From Hyaloperonospora brassicae (Eukaryota; Oomycota; Peronosporomycetes; Peronosporales; Peronosporaceae), in NCBI GenBank assembly GCA_947650285.1, contig CANTFL010000144.1, positions 496,001-560,000 on the forward strand: a stretch of DNA of 64,000 nt. The letters run 5' to 3'. Under the pieces are notes generated by a model. The model did no database searches and was not told where the DNA came from. It worked only from the letters and a program-made list of their open reading frames with translations. Positions 1-9,189 of this stretch are shown piece by piece (positions within the stretch are counted from its first letter, which is position 1; each line of letters opens with the position of its first letter). A program made the position numbers and the translations under genes.

Positions 1-22
1 AATTGGCGTCTAGTTTGCGTAG

Positions 23-1089
23 AATAACGCCGTGCATGCCTGCACCGGCTACACACCGTTTTACGTGAACGGTATCACCAACCCTCGCGTTCCGTTAACG
101 CTACCACTGCGTGGTTTAGGGCTTGGTGGGGGAGGGATGGTCGATCAGCTTGCTGATATCATCTCTGCTACTGTTTAAAAACAGGTAAGCAAGTTTCTCG
201 CAACGCTATTGAATGTCTTACGACATGCACGTGAAGCACTGGCTGATAGCCAAGAAAAGCAGAAGGAACAAGCTGATGCTAAAGGCAGAAGTTGTATTGA
301 ACGTTATGAGGTCGGAGACCAAGTTCTATTCAATGCTAAAAACCCACCTACAAATGTAGTGTCCGCCGTCTTCAAGACAAAGTTGCGTCCGCGCTTCATT
401 AGACCTATCACGGTCATTTCCAAGAAAGGACTCGCGTATACGCTCAACCTTCCGCGCAAACTGCGCACACACCCCGTGTTCTACGTTGGTTTGCTTAAGC
501 CGTATTGGGACCGCCCCATGTGAACTTGGAAGCGCTTGCGCCGGGTAGGTTGGACTTTCCATCGGTTGCTCGATCCGTATCAGGAGGTCAAGCTGAGCCT
601 CCATCCGGGATTAGAACAACTCCAACGCCTGGACACGGGCTCGTATCGCGTCAAACGCACTCTGGGTCTTACCCAATGTCTCACGGAGACCACTCATCTC
701 GAGAAGCATCTTCTCATGCTCCTCCTTCGGTATACCCACCACCTCCGACGCTGCTCGATGAGCAAGGGAACCGCCAGTTCCATAGGGAGCGACTCTTGAA
801 ACGAGGTCGTCGTTAGGGTCAATACCAGTATCTGGTGAAGTGGCGAGGGTACCCGGAGTCGGAGAACTCGTGGGAGTTTGAGACACCACTTTGGCAGGAT
901 TGCCCATACGCTGTTGATGTTTTTGAACATCGTGGCAGGGTCATCCCTCGACCGAAAGAGCTTATCACCAATAGTGGTGGAGACGGGTGGGTAATTAGTA
1001 ACCGCTTGACCAACACCCACATTATCCGGCACAGCCGGAGCATAGCGTGTGCGCGTTCGCAACAGGCTCTGGACTTAAGCTTGGCGTAA
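23..1089 (+). pseudogene. Ty3/gypsy pol 3' end: integrase C-terminus and chromodomain
   Basis: The window opens inside a retrotransposon integrase. From 23 the frame reads NNAVHACTGYTPFYVNG, the conserved end of the Ty3/gypsy integrase core, and continues through VGDQVLFNAKNPPTNVV and LRTHPVFYVGLLKPY, the C-terminal DNA-binding region. A TAA at 176-178 sits where the family usually has a Gln codon (CAA to TAA). A frameshift near 515 moves the reading to the frame starting at 505. That frame then holds a proline-rich linker, a stop at 814-816 and a chromodomain (YLVKWRGYPESENSWEF, about 829-880). Such chromodomains target integration to particular chromatin in chromoviruses. With only two stops and one frameshift this is the least decayed pol fragment in the window. 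The rest of pol lies upstream of the window. The downstream polypurine tract and LTR show it is the 3' end of a plus-strand element. Confidence 0.88.
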
Positions 1090-1793
1090 TCATACCGAAG
1101 CTTTCGTTCTAGTTGAACATCTGCCACATCGGCACTTGATCTGAGAGCTAACACGCTGCTAGGGTGTCGATTCCGATGCACCCAGCGAACAAAAGCGTTG
1201 TTTTCTTCCCTCTGAGATTCGCCTGCAAATAGGAGGATGGGTATACCCTTCATCGGTGGAACCGATTCACCCCGTGCTTGCGTGTCAAGTCGCAACTTAT
1301 ATTGACTCTGAGACGTCAAGTGAGGTTGCAGGTACCTCTCGCGAAGTACCTGCCGAGTCGCCACCTCATCAGAAGATGTAGTCTCAGCGCCAATGGTCCA
1401 CGTTGCCAAAGAACGACCTGTCGTTTGGCGTATACGCCCTTCCACACTGAGTGGGGTGAACAGATAGCCACGACGATCCTCAAGAGTTGCAGCAAGCTGC
1501 ATACAGCGCTGAACGCTCTCCTCTCGTTGGGTAACAAACTGGTGTTGCTCATCGAGCGGATTGGTGATAATGGCATCGCCCACGATGGGTGTTTGATGCG
1601 GCGCCGATGGCGCGTTGGCTTCGCCACGCTCGGCAAATGGGTTCGGTGCAGTGTGAGGCGGTGCCTCTTGCACTGTTGAGTCATACGTTGTCCTCTCTTC
1701 ACAACGGATATCGGTATCGCTGCCATAATTCACCTCCCCATTGATGCCGAGGTAGGACGAGAGAGTTGATGACTCATTGGGTGGCGATGTCAT
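819..1793 (-). CDS. Antisense ORF of 324 aa between chromodomain and 3' LTR, gag-like
   Basis: An uninterrupted 324-codon frame runs opposite to the pol fragment. Its last 90 codons are antisense to the chromodomain frame, but the first 234 have no sense-strand coding partner. A stop-free run of that length is unlikely by chance at about 50% GC. The protein starts MTSPPNESSTLSSYLG, is Ser/Thr/Pro-rich for about 100 residues, then has a charged region. A stretch near residues 180-200 (MKGIPILLFAGESQREENN) resembles the start of a Ty3/gypsy gag capsid region. No transmembrane segment is evident. It could be a genuine antisense ORF of this element, such as those known in some plant Ty3/gypsy lineages, or a gag copy inverted by recombination. 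I do not assign a function. Confidence 0.4.
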   Translation of the reverse strand: MTSPPNESSTLSSYLGINGEVNYGSDTDIRCEERTTYDSTVQEAPPHTAPNPFAERGEANAPSAPHQTPIVGDAIITNPLDEQHQFVTQREESVQRCMQLAATLEDRRGYLFTPLSVEGRIRQTTGRSLATWTIGAETTSSDEVATRQVLRERYLQPHLTSQSQYKLRLDTQARGESVPPMKGIPILLFAGESQREENNAFVRWVHRNRHPSSVLALRSSADVADVQLERKLRYDYAKLKSRACCERAHAMLRLCRIMWVLVKRLLITHPSPPLLVISSFGRGMTLPRCSKTSTAYGQSCQSGVSNSHEFSDSGYPRHFTRYWY

Positions 1794-1890
1794 GAGGATT
1801 TGTGTTTTGACAACCGTGAAGGTTGAAGCGTACCCACACCGTCTTCGTCGAGGAAAGAATTCGATTGACGTTTTGTGGAAACGTCAGTCT

Positions 1891-1902
1891 GGTGGGGGAG
1901 GG
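1891..1902 (+). other. Polypurine tract of the first Ty3/gypsy element
   Basis: GGTGGGGGAGGG lies directly against the TGTAACG start of the LTR. This is the expected site of plus-strand DNA priming and fixes the LTR as a 3' LTR in plus orientation. Reading the LTR in the other direction gives no TGG-type primer-binding site next to it. Confidence 0.75.
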
Positions 1903-2431
1903 TGTAACGAGGTTACACGTCGACTGGTAGTCGACAATAGGTGTGGTGCACACAAGAGATAGGATCCCCTTAAAATTGTATTATAACACAGTATCAATTG
2001 TTAAAGACTGATGTCTGTCGAACATTGATTACGAGATCTTTTGAGAGGTTTATTTGGACATTAGCGAGTAGGTTAATTACTTTGTTCTAAGGTGTTCTTC
2101 AAGGTTGAAAGAAGACGTAAAATTTAGTTCCCATTTTGATCCAATAGACACGTGCCTCTCTGAGGCGTCTTGTGATCGTTAATGAGATAGAACGCCTTGA
2201 TAAGGCTGCTACTCCTTGTGCACTCTGTGCGTTTGATCCTTTGAATCGGTTGTTCCCCCTGGAACAGGAAACGTAAGCTCTCTGAGCTTGTTGACTCTTT
2301 GAGTCGGACCCTTTGAACCAAACCTTAGATCTCTGAGCTGTTAACTCTTTGAGTCGGGTTCTCTGAACCTTAAGTTGCTCAATGAGCGTTAATTCTTCCT
2401 CTGACTAAAGGAGCTGTTTAGCTCCGCTACA
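1903..2431 (+). mobile_element. LTR family B, copy 1 (3' LTR)
   Basis: A 529 bp LTR beginning TGTAACGAGG and ending CTCCGCTACA, so it has the canonical TG...CA ends. It is preceded by a polypurine tract and by gypsy pol. A near-identical copy lies inverted at 4310-4839, and a diverged copy in the same orientation at about 7043-7519. The first two copies share an identical 65-codon chance frame (2124-2321 minus and 4420-4617 plus), which shows high identity over that stretch and is not a gene. The 3' half carries the hairpin array listed separately. Confidence 0.85.
2154..2425 (+). repeat. Array of short perfect hairpins within LTR B
   Basis: About a dozen small inverted repeats with 3-4 nt loops follow one another roughly every 22 bp. 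Examples (left arm / right arm): GCCTC/GAGGC at 2154-2166, GCCTT/AAGGC at 2194-2206, GCAC/GTGC at 2220-2230, TGTTCC/GGAACA at 2251-2266, AAGCTC/GAGCTT at 2275-2289, GACTC/GAGTC at 2293-2305, GGTTC/GAACC at 2357-2369, GCTC/GAGC at 2377-2387 and GGAGCT/AGCTCC at 2410-2425. Most loops are TCT or TTT. Several weaker ones with a single mismatch fill the gaps. The array occupies the probable R-U5 part of the LTR and recurs in the inverted copy. Confidence 0.75.
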
Positions 2432-2528
2432 ATGAGTTACAGAAGCGTTTTAGAGCACGCCCATTATGAAAGCTGGCCTGGCGGTGTGAGCTTCGTTGAA
2501 TAGAGTTTAGCTCTTTATGCGGTGCATC

Positions 2529-2961
2529 CTATCGACTCAAATGGCGTGAAGCGTCAATGCAACGATGCAAGGATACAGTTCGTAGGCAGCGTAAACAAAT
2601 CTGTAGACCTTGTTTTGAAAAAGTCGTCGCTGGCCTTAAGCACCTCTGTTGTTGTCTTAAGATTTGTACCTGGAATGCCAGGAAGTTCCATGTTGACTCT
2701 ATAGATATGTTTGTCTGTCTCATTGAAATCGTTGAGACGACTATACTGAGACAGTAGTCGGATCTTATGTGATTAAGCACCAAAGCAGGCCCAGAAGGCA
2801 TGAAAGACCGAAGCAATTTTACCTCGGCCACAATCCTGGTGGGGGCAGAAAATGTCTTTTGTTGCCCAATCCCAATAATGAAATCTGTTGCTTCTGAGAT
2901 GGTAGAGAGCCTGCACGCCAGTTGAATAATATGCCTGAATTTTTCTGAGGTCTCTCTCCAC
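2529..2961 (-). pseudogene. LINE reverse transcriptase C-terminal remnant
   Basis: On the minus strand, a frame ending near 2773 contains CPHQDCGRGKIASVFHAFW. This has the Cys/His spacing of the zinc-binding C-terminal region (zf-RVT) of oomycete-type LINEs, where a C-x-x-x-C pair is followed by an H-x-F-W-x-C motif. Sequence further downstream on the minus strand has no sustained frame. It lies in the same orientation as the LINE RT core at 4.86-6.2 kb. I read the two as parts of one LINE separated by the inverted LTR and decay. Identification rests on short motifs only. Confidence 0.45.
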
Positions 2962-4309
2962 TCTAATAGAGCCGTCCCAGTTGATACAATTTTAAATTCG
3001 TGTTACTGGGCTCTCCGATCACATTGTTTTCACCCTGAGCAACAAATCTACGCGATATATGATTTTGTAGCTTTCGTCTATGTGGTCGCAAGTGGGCACA
3101 GCCCACCCAGAATTGGAAGACTCGAGTAAGTATTGTATAATCTTACAAAAATCACAGTATCACTACTTTAAAAGGTACTTCAGCCGCACGCCAACATCGA
3201 TTTAATGTCTGCTAAGTGCGAGAATTGTAAACCACTGCCATTAAGTAACTAATAGTGATGTTGATTAACCATCGCCGAGTACGCGATTTAAGTCGTAATT
3301 CAATAGCTCGATACAAGAGTTATAAGAAGTTGTACTGGAGGGCTATGCAGAAAGATTAAGAGTGTCGACCCTTAGCGATGGGCCGTAATGACATGTAAAG
3401 AGGTGGAGAAAAACAGGTTACACCGCGCTGAAGCGAGATTCAAGACATCACTTCACCGCGATAGGCCCCGTTTAGCACAACGCCGGTCCCGTGCAAATTG
3501 TAAGGGTTCCTCCTGCGATACTGAAGCCACGACATACGTTGCTCGACGCGTGGACTTGCCACCTTGTATCGAAACAACCCGATGATTCAAAGTCGGCCTT
3601 CATATCGTTCAGTAACTCATCATCAAACGTACGTCGGGCGCCTATTGTCACATTGTCGACGTCATTGTAATTGATGGTTACTCGCACGGAAAAAATTAAA
3701 GCGCGGCGGCAAACGGCCACCACCCATCCTTAGCGAGCATGGCTTCTACATAAATCCCGAACACTGCAGCGCTTTTCAGCTTAAGTGAAGTCATAAACTG
3801 CGGTTCATCTGCTTTATTCGAGCACTGCGTAATGTGCGGTACACCCGTCTCTGAGGTACCTTAGAGAAAGCCATCTACAAGCAAACCCCAGTCGTAAACA
3901 GCCGCCGACCAGATTCCTACCGTCGTCGCCGCCATTTTCATCTGTTTTGTCCCAGTACAGGGTATGAAAAGCCCACCTGCTTGTTTTAGTAATGTGGCCA
4001 TGTCGTTAGCAACCACGGTCGTGCGTGTTTGCCATTGCGAGTTTCACACACAAAGTCCATTTTGAGCCATTAAGACGAATGACTATAACTTGCGGGGGCC
4101 AGCAATGGCGTGCCAGACGGATTTTATAGACACCGCTATTACTTTTGCATGAAGAGGTCGCTGCTCGACCGTGTATGTCTTCTCTCTTTTTGGAAAGAGC
4201 CAACAATAGAGGGCTCGGATACATTTTATACAGTTCAGGGCAGAGGAGGTTTGCTAACACAACAACACTTAAATGTACCGACAGGATGCAAATGGGTCTA
4301 GACGGGAGA
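2962..4309. other. Decayed sequence, probably LINE interior
   Basis: No frame here gives a recognisable protein. Minus-strand frames of 83 and 103 codons (3472-3723 and 4006-4317) show no motif I recognise. Position between two minus-strand LINE fragments suggests degraded LINE sequence, but this is inferred from context only. Confidence 0.4.
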
Positions 4310-4839
4310 TGTAGCAAAGCTACACAGCTCCTTTAGTCAGAGGAAGAATTAACGCTCATTGAACAACTTAAGGTTCAGAGAACCCGACTCAAAGAGTTAA
4401 CAGCTCAGAGATCTAAGGTTTGGTTCAAAGGGTCCGACTCAAAGAGTCAACAAGCTCAGAGAGCTTACGTTTCCTGTTCCAGGGGGAACAACCGATTCAA
4501 AGGATCAAACGCACAGAGTGCACAAGGAGTAGCAGCCTTATCAAGGCGTTCTATCTCATTAACGATCACAAGACGCCTCAGAGAGGCACGTGTCTATTGG
4601 ATCAAAATGGGAACTAAATTTTACGTATTCTTTCAACCTTGAAGAACACCTTAGAACAAAGTAATTAACCTACTCGCTAATGTCCAAATAAACCTCTCAA
4701 AAGATCTCGTAATCAATGTTCGACAGACATCAGTCTTCAACAATTCATACTGTGTTATTTTATTTCTTTTAAGGGGATCCCATCTCTTGTGTGCACCACA
4801 CCAATTGTCGACTACACGTCGACTGGTAGCCCCGTTATA
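4310..4839 (-). mobile_element. LTR family B, copy 2 (inverted solo LTR)
   Basis: This is the reverse complement of the LTR at 1903-2431, 530 bp long. It is nearly identical except at its outer 30 bp, where the TGTA start has become TATA. It appears to be a solo LTR. The 5 bp on either side are GGAGA (4305-4309) and GAAGA (4840-4844), a one-mismatch match to the 5 bp target-site duplication expected for Ty3/gypsy. It interrupts a minus-strand LINE. Confidence 0.8.
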
Positions 4840-4862
4840 GAAGAGACTGTGCGTGTCGAGAG

Positions 4863-6200
4863 TCAAGGTTGACCCGCGGGGTTCAGATCAATTACTATAG
4901 AATTGGAATGATTAGTAGTAATTCCTTTTACACCATCAACTTCACCTGTATTGGCGATCAATTGTGCAGCCGCGGTACAAAAATGTAAGAATACCGCCGT
5001 GTCGTCCGCGTACTTAAAAAATCTTAGTCTCAGATGTTCGATCACGTAATGTCAGGGGTACGGCGCGACTATCTTCACTCTCCTGGAGTACGCGGTACAC
5101 GCTATGGAGTGATAGAATAAACAGGAATAGTGCAAGCGGGCAGCCTTGATGGGTTCCTCAGCGTACAGCTTATTTGCATAATTTCTATCCATTTACGATG
5201 AACTTGCAAGAAGTCTTCTTGTGTAGTGCTGCAACTACGGAGACAAACCGCTAAAAATGTATATGCCACTTCAACAACGCAAAAAAAAAACGGTCGTTGT
5301 AGTGTGTCGCAGGCCATAGAGAAATCGAGCATCAAGTCAAACACACCTCGTAATCGTCCGTCTCGGGTTACTGCTACTTCAACCGCAAAAAAATATTTAG
5401 CGCCCGAGTGGATCAACCGCCTCGGACTAAAACCCACTTAGCAGAGAGAACGAACTGAGAAATCAAAGACTTTACGCATAAGGATAGTCCCTTAATAAAC
5501 ACTTTATAAACACTGTTGAGAAGTGCGATTGCCCAATTATTGGGCGATAGTGCCGACGTGGCGGTCTATTCAGGTACTGGATGTTGGCTTGTTTAAACGA
5601 TTTCGGAACAATGCTACAATTAAGCCACCTAGTATATGAAGCTGCGAGGATAGACGCAATCGTGTCAGCGTTACCGCAGCAAACGTGTTGTTCATTTTTA
5701 AAGGTCCCACTTTCATTCTGCGTTTGATGTGCTTTATGGCACCACACGTCTTTCAAGGATTTAGCCTCCATGATAGATATATCATTTAATTTGACCAAAA
5801 GACGTGTCTTTCCGAGGAAAGGATGCTGTGAAATCCAAGATCTTATCATGTCGACACAAAATATTATTCCAGCCGTCCACCATGTCGTCTGCTAGATCCC
5901 ACAAAAGAGTAGGACCGGATGAAGCCTTCTAGCTAATTGAAGTTATAGTATTATATCGAAATGTTGTCGTAACGCCGGCAAAGAACCGTCGAGGTGTCTC
6001 ACACGGACAATATGTATTTTGTGCAAGGAAAGTAAACTTCGTCGCCCGCTACAAAAATTGCGACAGTCTGCTATCTTATAAAGGATCACTTTCAGGTCAT
6101 AGACGTATGTAAGACTCTCGTGACTCTCAGGTATAAACGAATGCAACGACGTTGTGGTTGAGGTATCTTGAATAGGATCATTAATTATCTGGTGCAGATG
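4863..6200 (-). pseudogene. LINE reverse transcriptase core, frameshifted
   Basis: Three minus-strand frames carry successive RT motifs of a non-LTR retrotransposon. At 5472-5849 there is PKSFKQANIQYL followed by HYRPI, matching the 'FK-A-I-PL...NYRPISLL' region. At 5102-5437 there is FDLMLDFSMACDTLQR, matching 'LDF-KAYD' of RT motif A. At 4863-5045 there is FFKYADDTAVFL, an intact YADD catalytic box at about 5001-5012, with a plausible motif D after it. Frameshifts and lost segments separate these, so it cannot make a functional enzyme. Upstream on the minus strand (5943-6146) is an unplaced 67-codon frame. LINEs copy themselves by target-primed reverse transcription. Confidence 0.72.
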
Positions 6201-6279
6201 TTGTAATCGCTGCCTGTAACTTCGAAAAACTCTCTAAGGGATATTTTTGAAAGCATCCAAAAGGGAACCATGAAAGCGT

Positions 6280-6718
6280 TTTGGAAGGGAACACGTCTTG
6301 TGTCAGTTTGACACAAAATTGTGTGCACCCGACGTAACGTACACGTGGCGTAAGAAAGCGCAGCGAAGTAGGCAGAACTCGAAAGGTCTGTATAAGGTAT
6401 AAAGTAGAACTGTATTAATATAGTTATGTTTATTAATAAATATTCTGTCTTGAGCTAACTTAATTAGTCTAAAATCATATATGTGTGTGTTTGTTGCTCG
6501 CCACCCAGTACACTTGCAGCAGCGATTGGTGGTTAATCTGATTGATGTAGCGTCTACATTAACCAAGAAGTGGAGCAACCACGAATGTTACCCTCTTGGG
6601 TAGTATTCCTCTAACCTTACTTCTTACGAGTAATGTCAATCGAACATCATCTAAATAGATCATGTCAAAAATTAATGCAAAAAATATCAAATTTATGTAA
6701 CGGGCTAACCCCGTTACA
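6280..6718 (-). mobile_element. LTR family A, copy 1
   Basis: About 440 bp homologous over its length to the LTRs at 48111-48558 and 63056-63526. Shared blocks include GTGTGCACCCGACGTAACG, the CAGCGATTGGTGG block and the terminal CCCCGTTACA at 6718. The left end is degenerate (TTGGAAGGGAA where others have TGTAACGGGG), and no target duplication is evident. Orientation is assigned by homology to the LTR at 42313, whose polypurine tract fixes direction. Confidence 0.7.
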
Positions 6719-7042
6719 CTTATCGTCCAGATGTCCCACCACTTCATAAAACGACAAGAACTGGCGAGCTCAAATAACGAGCAAAGACATGCTTGGTTGG
6801 CTACGCATCGGCCCATAGCTACGGGCTTTATAATCACTTGCTTCGTCGCTGATTCGGCGCACTGAGAAATTAATGACAGCCACCATAGCTTTCGGACTTA
6901 TACTGACTGATTCAGAGCCCCAATACGAAATTTAAAGCCATTGTATTAAGCCGCGAGACCAAGTCGGATTGGTTGAAGTCATGGTTATAGTCCGCATGAA
7001 AAAAGCTGACATGCCATCAGTCAAAACGAGAGCTGGAGGAGC
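6719..7042. other. Intergenic sequence without recognised feature
   Basis: I see no sustained frame, repeat or RNA gene between the two LTR copies. Confidence 0.4.
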
Positions 7043-7519
7043 CGACACTGAGGTTACACGTCGGTTGGTGACCAATAACACACGTGTGGTTTACACCAGG
7101 GATGAGATCCCATTAATAAATATTAGACCACAATAGCAGTTGTTGAGGGCTGACGTGTGGCAGCTACCAATTACGGAATCCTGTGAGAGGTATAAAGTAG
7201 ACTATAAGTGTCAATATCAGGTACATTTAGTCTTTGGTGTTCTGTTGGATAACCACAAATAAAGCAAAGTGCCCCTTTTGATCTGTCTAATACACGTGCC
7301 TATTTAACGCGTCTTAAGTCGTTAAGAGGTTGTTAAATGCCTTGTAAAGATAGCTACTCCTGACAACTCTGTGCTGTAATTCTTTGAATCGTTTGGTACC
7401 ATGGAACAGGGGACGTAAAGTTTGAGCGTGTTAATTCTATGACCTAATTTGTTGTACAAAGTTGCTCGTTCAGCGTTAAAGTCTACGTCTAACTTCGAGC
7501 TCTGTGTACCTCCGCTACA
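7043..7519 (+). mobile_element. LTR family B, copy 3 (diverged)
   Basis: It aligns from GAGGTTACACGTCGG to CTCCGCTACA with the LTR at 1903-2431, in the same orientation, with many substitutions and small gaps. The start is eroded (CGACACTGAGG for TGTAACGAGG). Most of the mini-hairpins have been lost. One at about 7381-7394 (ATTC / GAAT around TTT) is perfectly paired here although the equivalent in copy 1 has a mismatch. It is clearly the oldest of the three copies. Confidence 0.72.
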
Positions 7520-8122
7520 CTTGGTAGCACTATTAGTCATTTTACGCATGATTATGTAAATACTAATTCTATGTAAGGAAGTGTAAATCCACAACTCTTA
7601 CTGATGATGTCCAAAAGGTCGCGCTTATTAATCTGATCACGGCATTGGAATCAGAGTATGTGGAGCTCCTTGTGTAGCAAGGCACGGGCGTGTTGACCGC
7701 ACGTCTCTAAAGCTTTATACGGGTCGAGACATATTTTGTAGGGCAGGTATAGGATCAAATGGCGTCGGCTATGCCCGCGCGCTTGTATCTGTGCCAGACG
7801 ATGGGGCTAAGACCGAGCCAGTCAGGTTGGACATCATGTCTCCACCTAGAAAGAAAGAGATAATATGGTCATCTGGATCTTTGAAATAGAGATGACTTAA
7901 ATGTAGTACATAATATTGTGGTAAAGCGACTAGTAAATTTGCTGTAAAGCAACTGATCGCATTCCCGTTTTGTCCGATCCAGTTAACGGTTGGCTACCCG
8001 GTCCCACATCTGGTCAGATCGCGTCCATTGGACAGTAAGACTATAATGGAATTTAAGTTGGTCAGGTTGGGACCTGCGATCTTGGGTCAAGGTAGGAGGC
8101 GGAAGGTGACGTTGTCGATCAG
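7520..8122. other. Unassigned sequence
   Basis: No recognisable coding frame. The right end (from about 8028) grades into the GATC-rich repeat. The 76-codon frame at 8028-8258 is produced by that repeat and is not a gene. Confidence 0.35.
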
Positions 8123-8430
8123 TCGATCAAGAAGAAAACCGCGATCAGAAAAGCAATCGCGGTTTTCATTAGTGATCAAGATTGTGATCAGTGATCAGGT
8201 TTGTGATCGAGATCAAGCATGTAGTTTAGATCAGGTTGGTGTGGAGCACCCCATGTGATTCGCGATCAGCAAGGTGATCACGATCAGGAAGCGATCGAGA
8301 TCGTGATCAGGGATCAGGTAGGTGATCGCGATCATTGATCAGGTAGTTGATCGCGATCAGCAAGGCTATCACGATCAGGAAGCGATCGAGATCGTGATAA
8401 GTGATCAGGTATGTGATCGCGATTAGATGA
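8123..8430 (+). repeat. GATC-rich tandem palindromic array
   Basis: I count about 26 GATC tetramers in roughly 310 bp, where one or two are expected. Two tandem units of about 91 bp begin CGCGATCAGCAAGG at 8261 and 8352. Many sites are extended palindromes such as TGATCGCGATCA. It lies at the upstream edge of repeat family D, where an LTR U3 enhancer would be. Related GATC-rich sequence appears inverted at 39790-39960. Confidence 0.8.
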
Positions 8431-9155
8431 GTATATCAGGTGTGGGCTACGCAAGTACAAGATCGCTACCGTCTAGAAAGAGTGACATGTTGCAAACGGT
8501 GTCCAAGACATGAAGATAGAGATAGGGTTGTTGGGTTTGATTGGTTAACATTAAACAGAGTTCAATTTGCTTCAAAGTACACGTGTCGACTTCTCCTCCG
8601 GGTGGATCATTGGCCATCCTAGGTCAAGGAAAGGTTTACATACTTTCATTAAGTAATATTCCTAGACTGTTTGTCCAGGGATCAAGATCTCTCAAACAAC
8701 ACTTCAACTGCGACTGGACGCAGGAAACCCTTTGTGGTTGAGGACCTAAGATTGCGAGACGGCTCAAGTGGTTAGACGGTTCAAGTGGTCAGACGGCACT
8801 CGAATCAAGGTCGTCATTTGGACAAGGCGATCTGTTACAGATCAGGTTGACTAATATCAATCACCCCACAAGCATATAAGTGATCGCGTGACGAATTACG
8901 CGTGATCACACCAACCCGGATCGTGGTTCAAAGATTTCCACACCGTGATCGAACCTCGACCCCGTCGCAAACACGGTCAAGTTTTCCATTGACACGAGTC
9001 GACCTGGAAGAGTGCAACCCGCCCACCGACGGGTAAACAAGGTAAGGAAGGCAATTAAGAACATAGAATCGGAGTATCCCCTACGGTAGTCGGCCGTCTG
9101 GGAGCCAGTGGAGAGTTGGGATCGACTTCTCAAAAGACCGATCACCACTCCGCTG
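8123..9155 (+). mobile_element. LTR-like repeat family D, copy 1
   Basis: This block matches, in the same order, sequence at 59820-60838 and part of 32900-33150. A fourth fragment lies inverted at 39790-39960. Shared blocks include GGTTAACATTAAACAGA (8545-8561) and ACCGACGGGTAAACAAGG (9025-9042), then the GCCAGTGGAGAG box near 9104 and a final CGATCACCAC. It begins with a GATC-rich tandem array and contains a 17 bp triplicate (AGACGGTTCAAGTGGTC type) at 8756-8795. In the copy at 59.8 kb the block is followed by gypsy gag, so I interpret it as the LTR or 5' leader of a Ty3/gypsy family. Exact ends are not defined. Confidence 0.6.
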
Positions 9156-9189
9156 AAAATGGATGCTTCCAAATTAATAGATGTAACCA

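Noticed and set aside
125..136. Purine-rich GGTGGGGGAGGG-like stretch near the window start, possible polypurine tract
   Set aside because: It is inside integrase coding sequence (LGGGGMVD) and no LTR start follows.
2124..2321. 65-codon frame repeated identically at 4420-4617, considered as a duplicated gene
   Set aside because: It lies inside the LTR and its identity only reflects the LTR duplication. It is absent from the diverged third copy.
1903..2431. Reading LTR B copy 1 as the 5' LTR of a minus-strand element whose gag is the antisense ORF
   Set aside because: The sequence after the LTR in that direction is CCCTCCCCCACCAG, which is not a TGG-type primer-binding site. It reads instead as a polypurine tract for the plus-strand element.
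8123..8430. GATC-rich repeats considered as a CRISPR array
   Set aside because: Units are not constant repeats with unique spacers of equal length, no cas genes are present, and the host appears eukaryotic.
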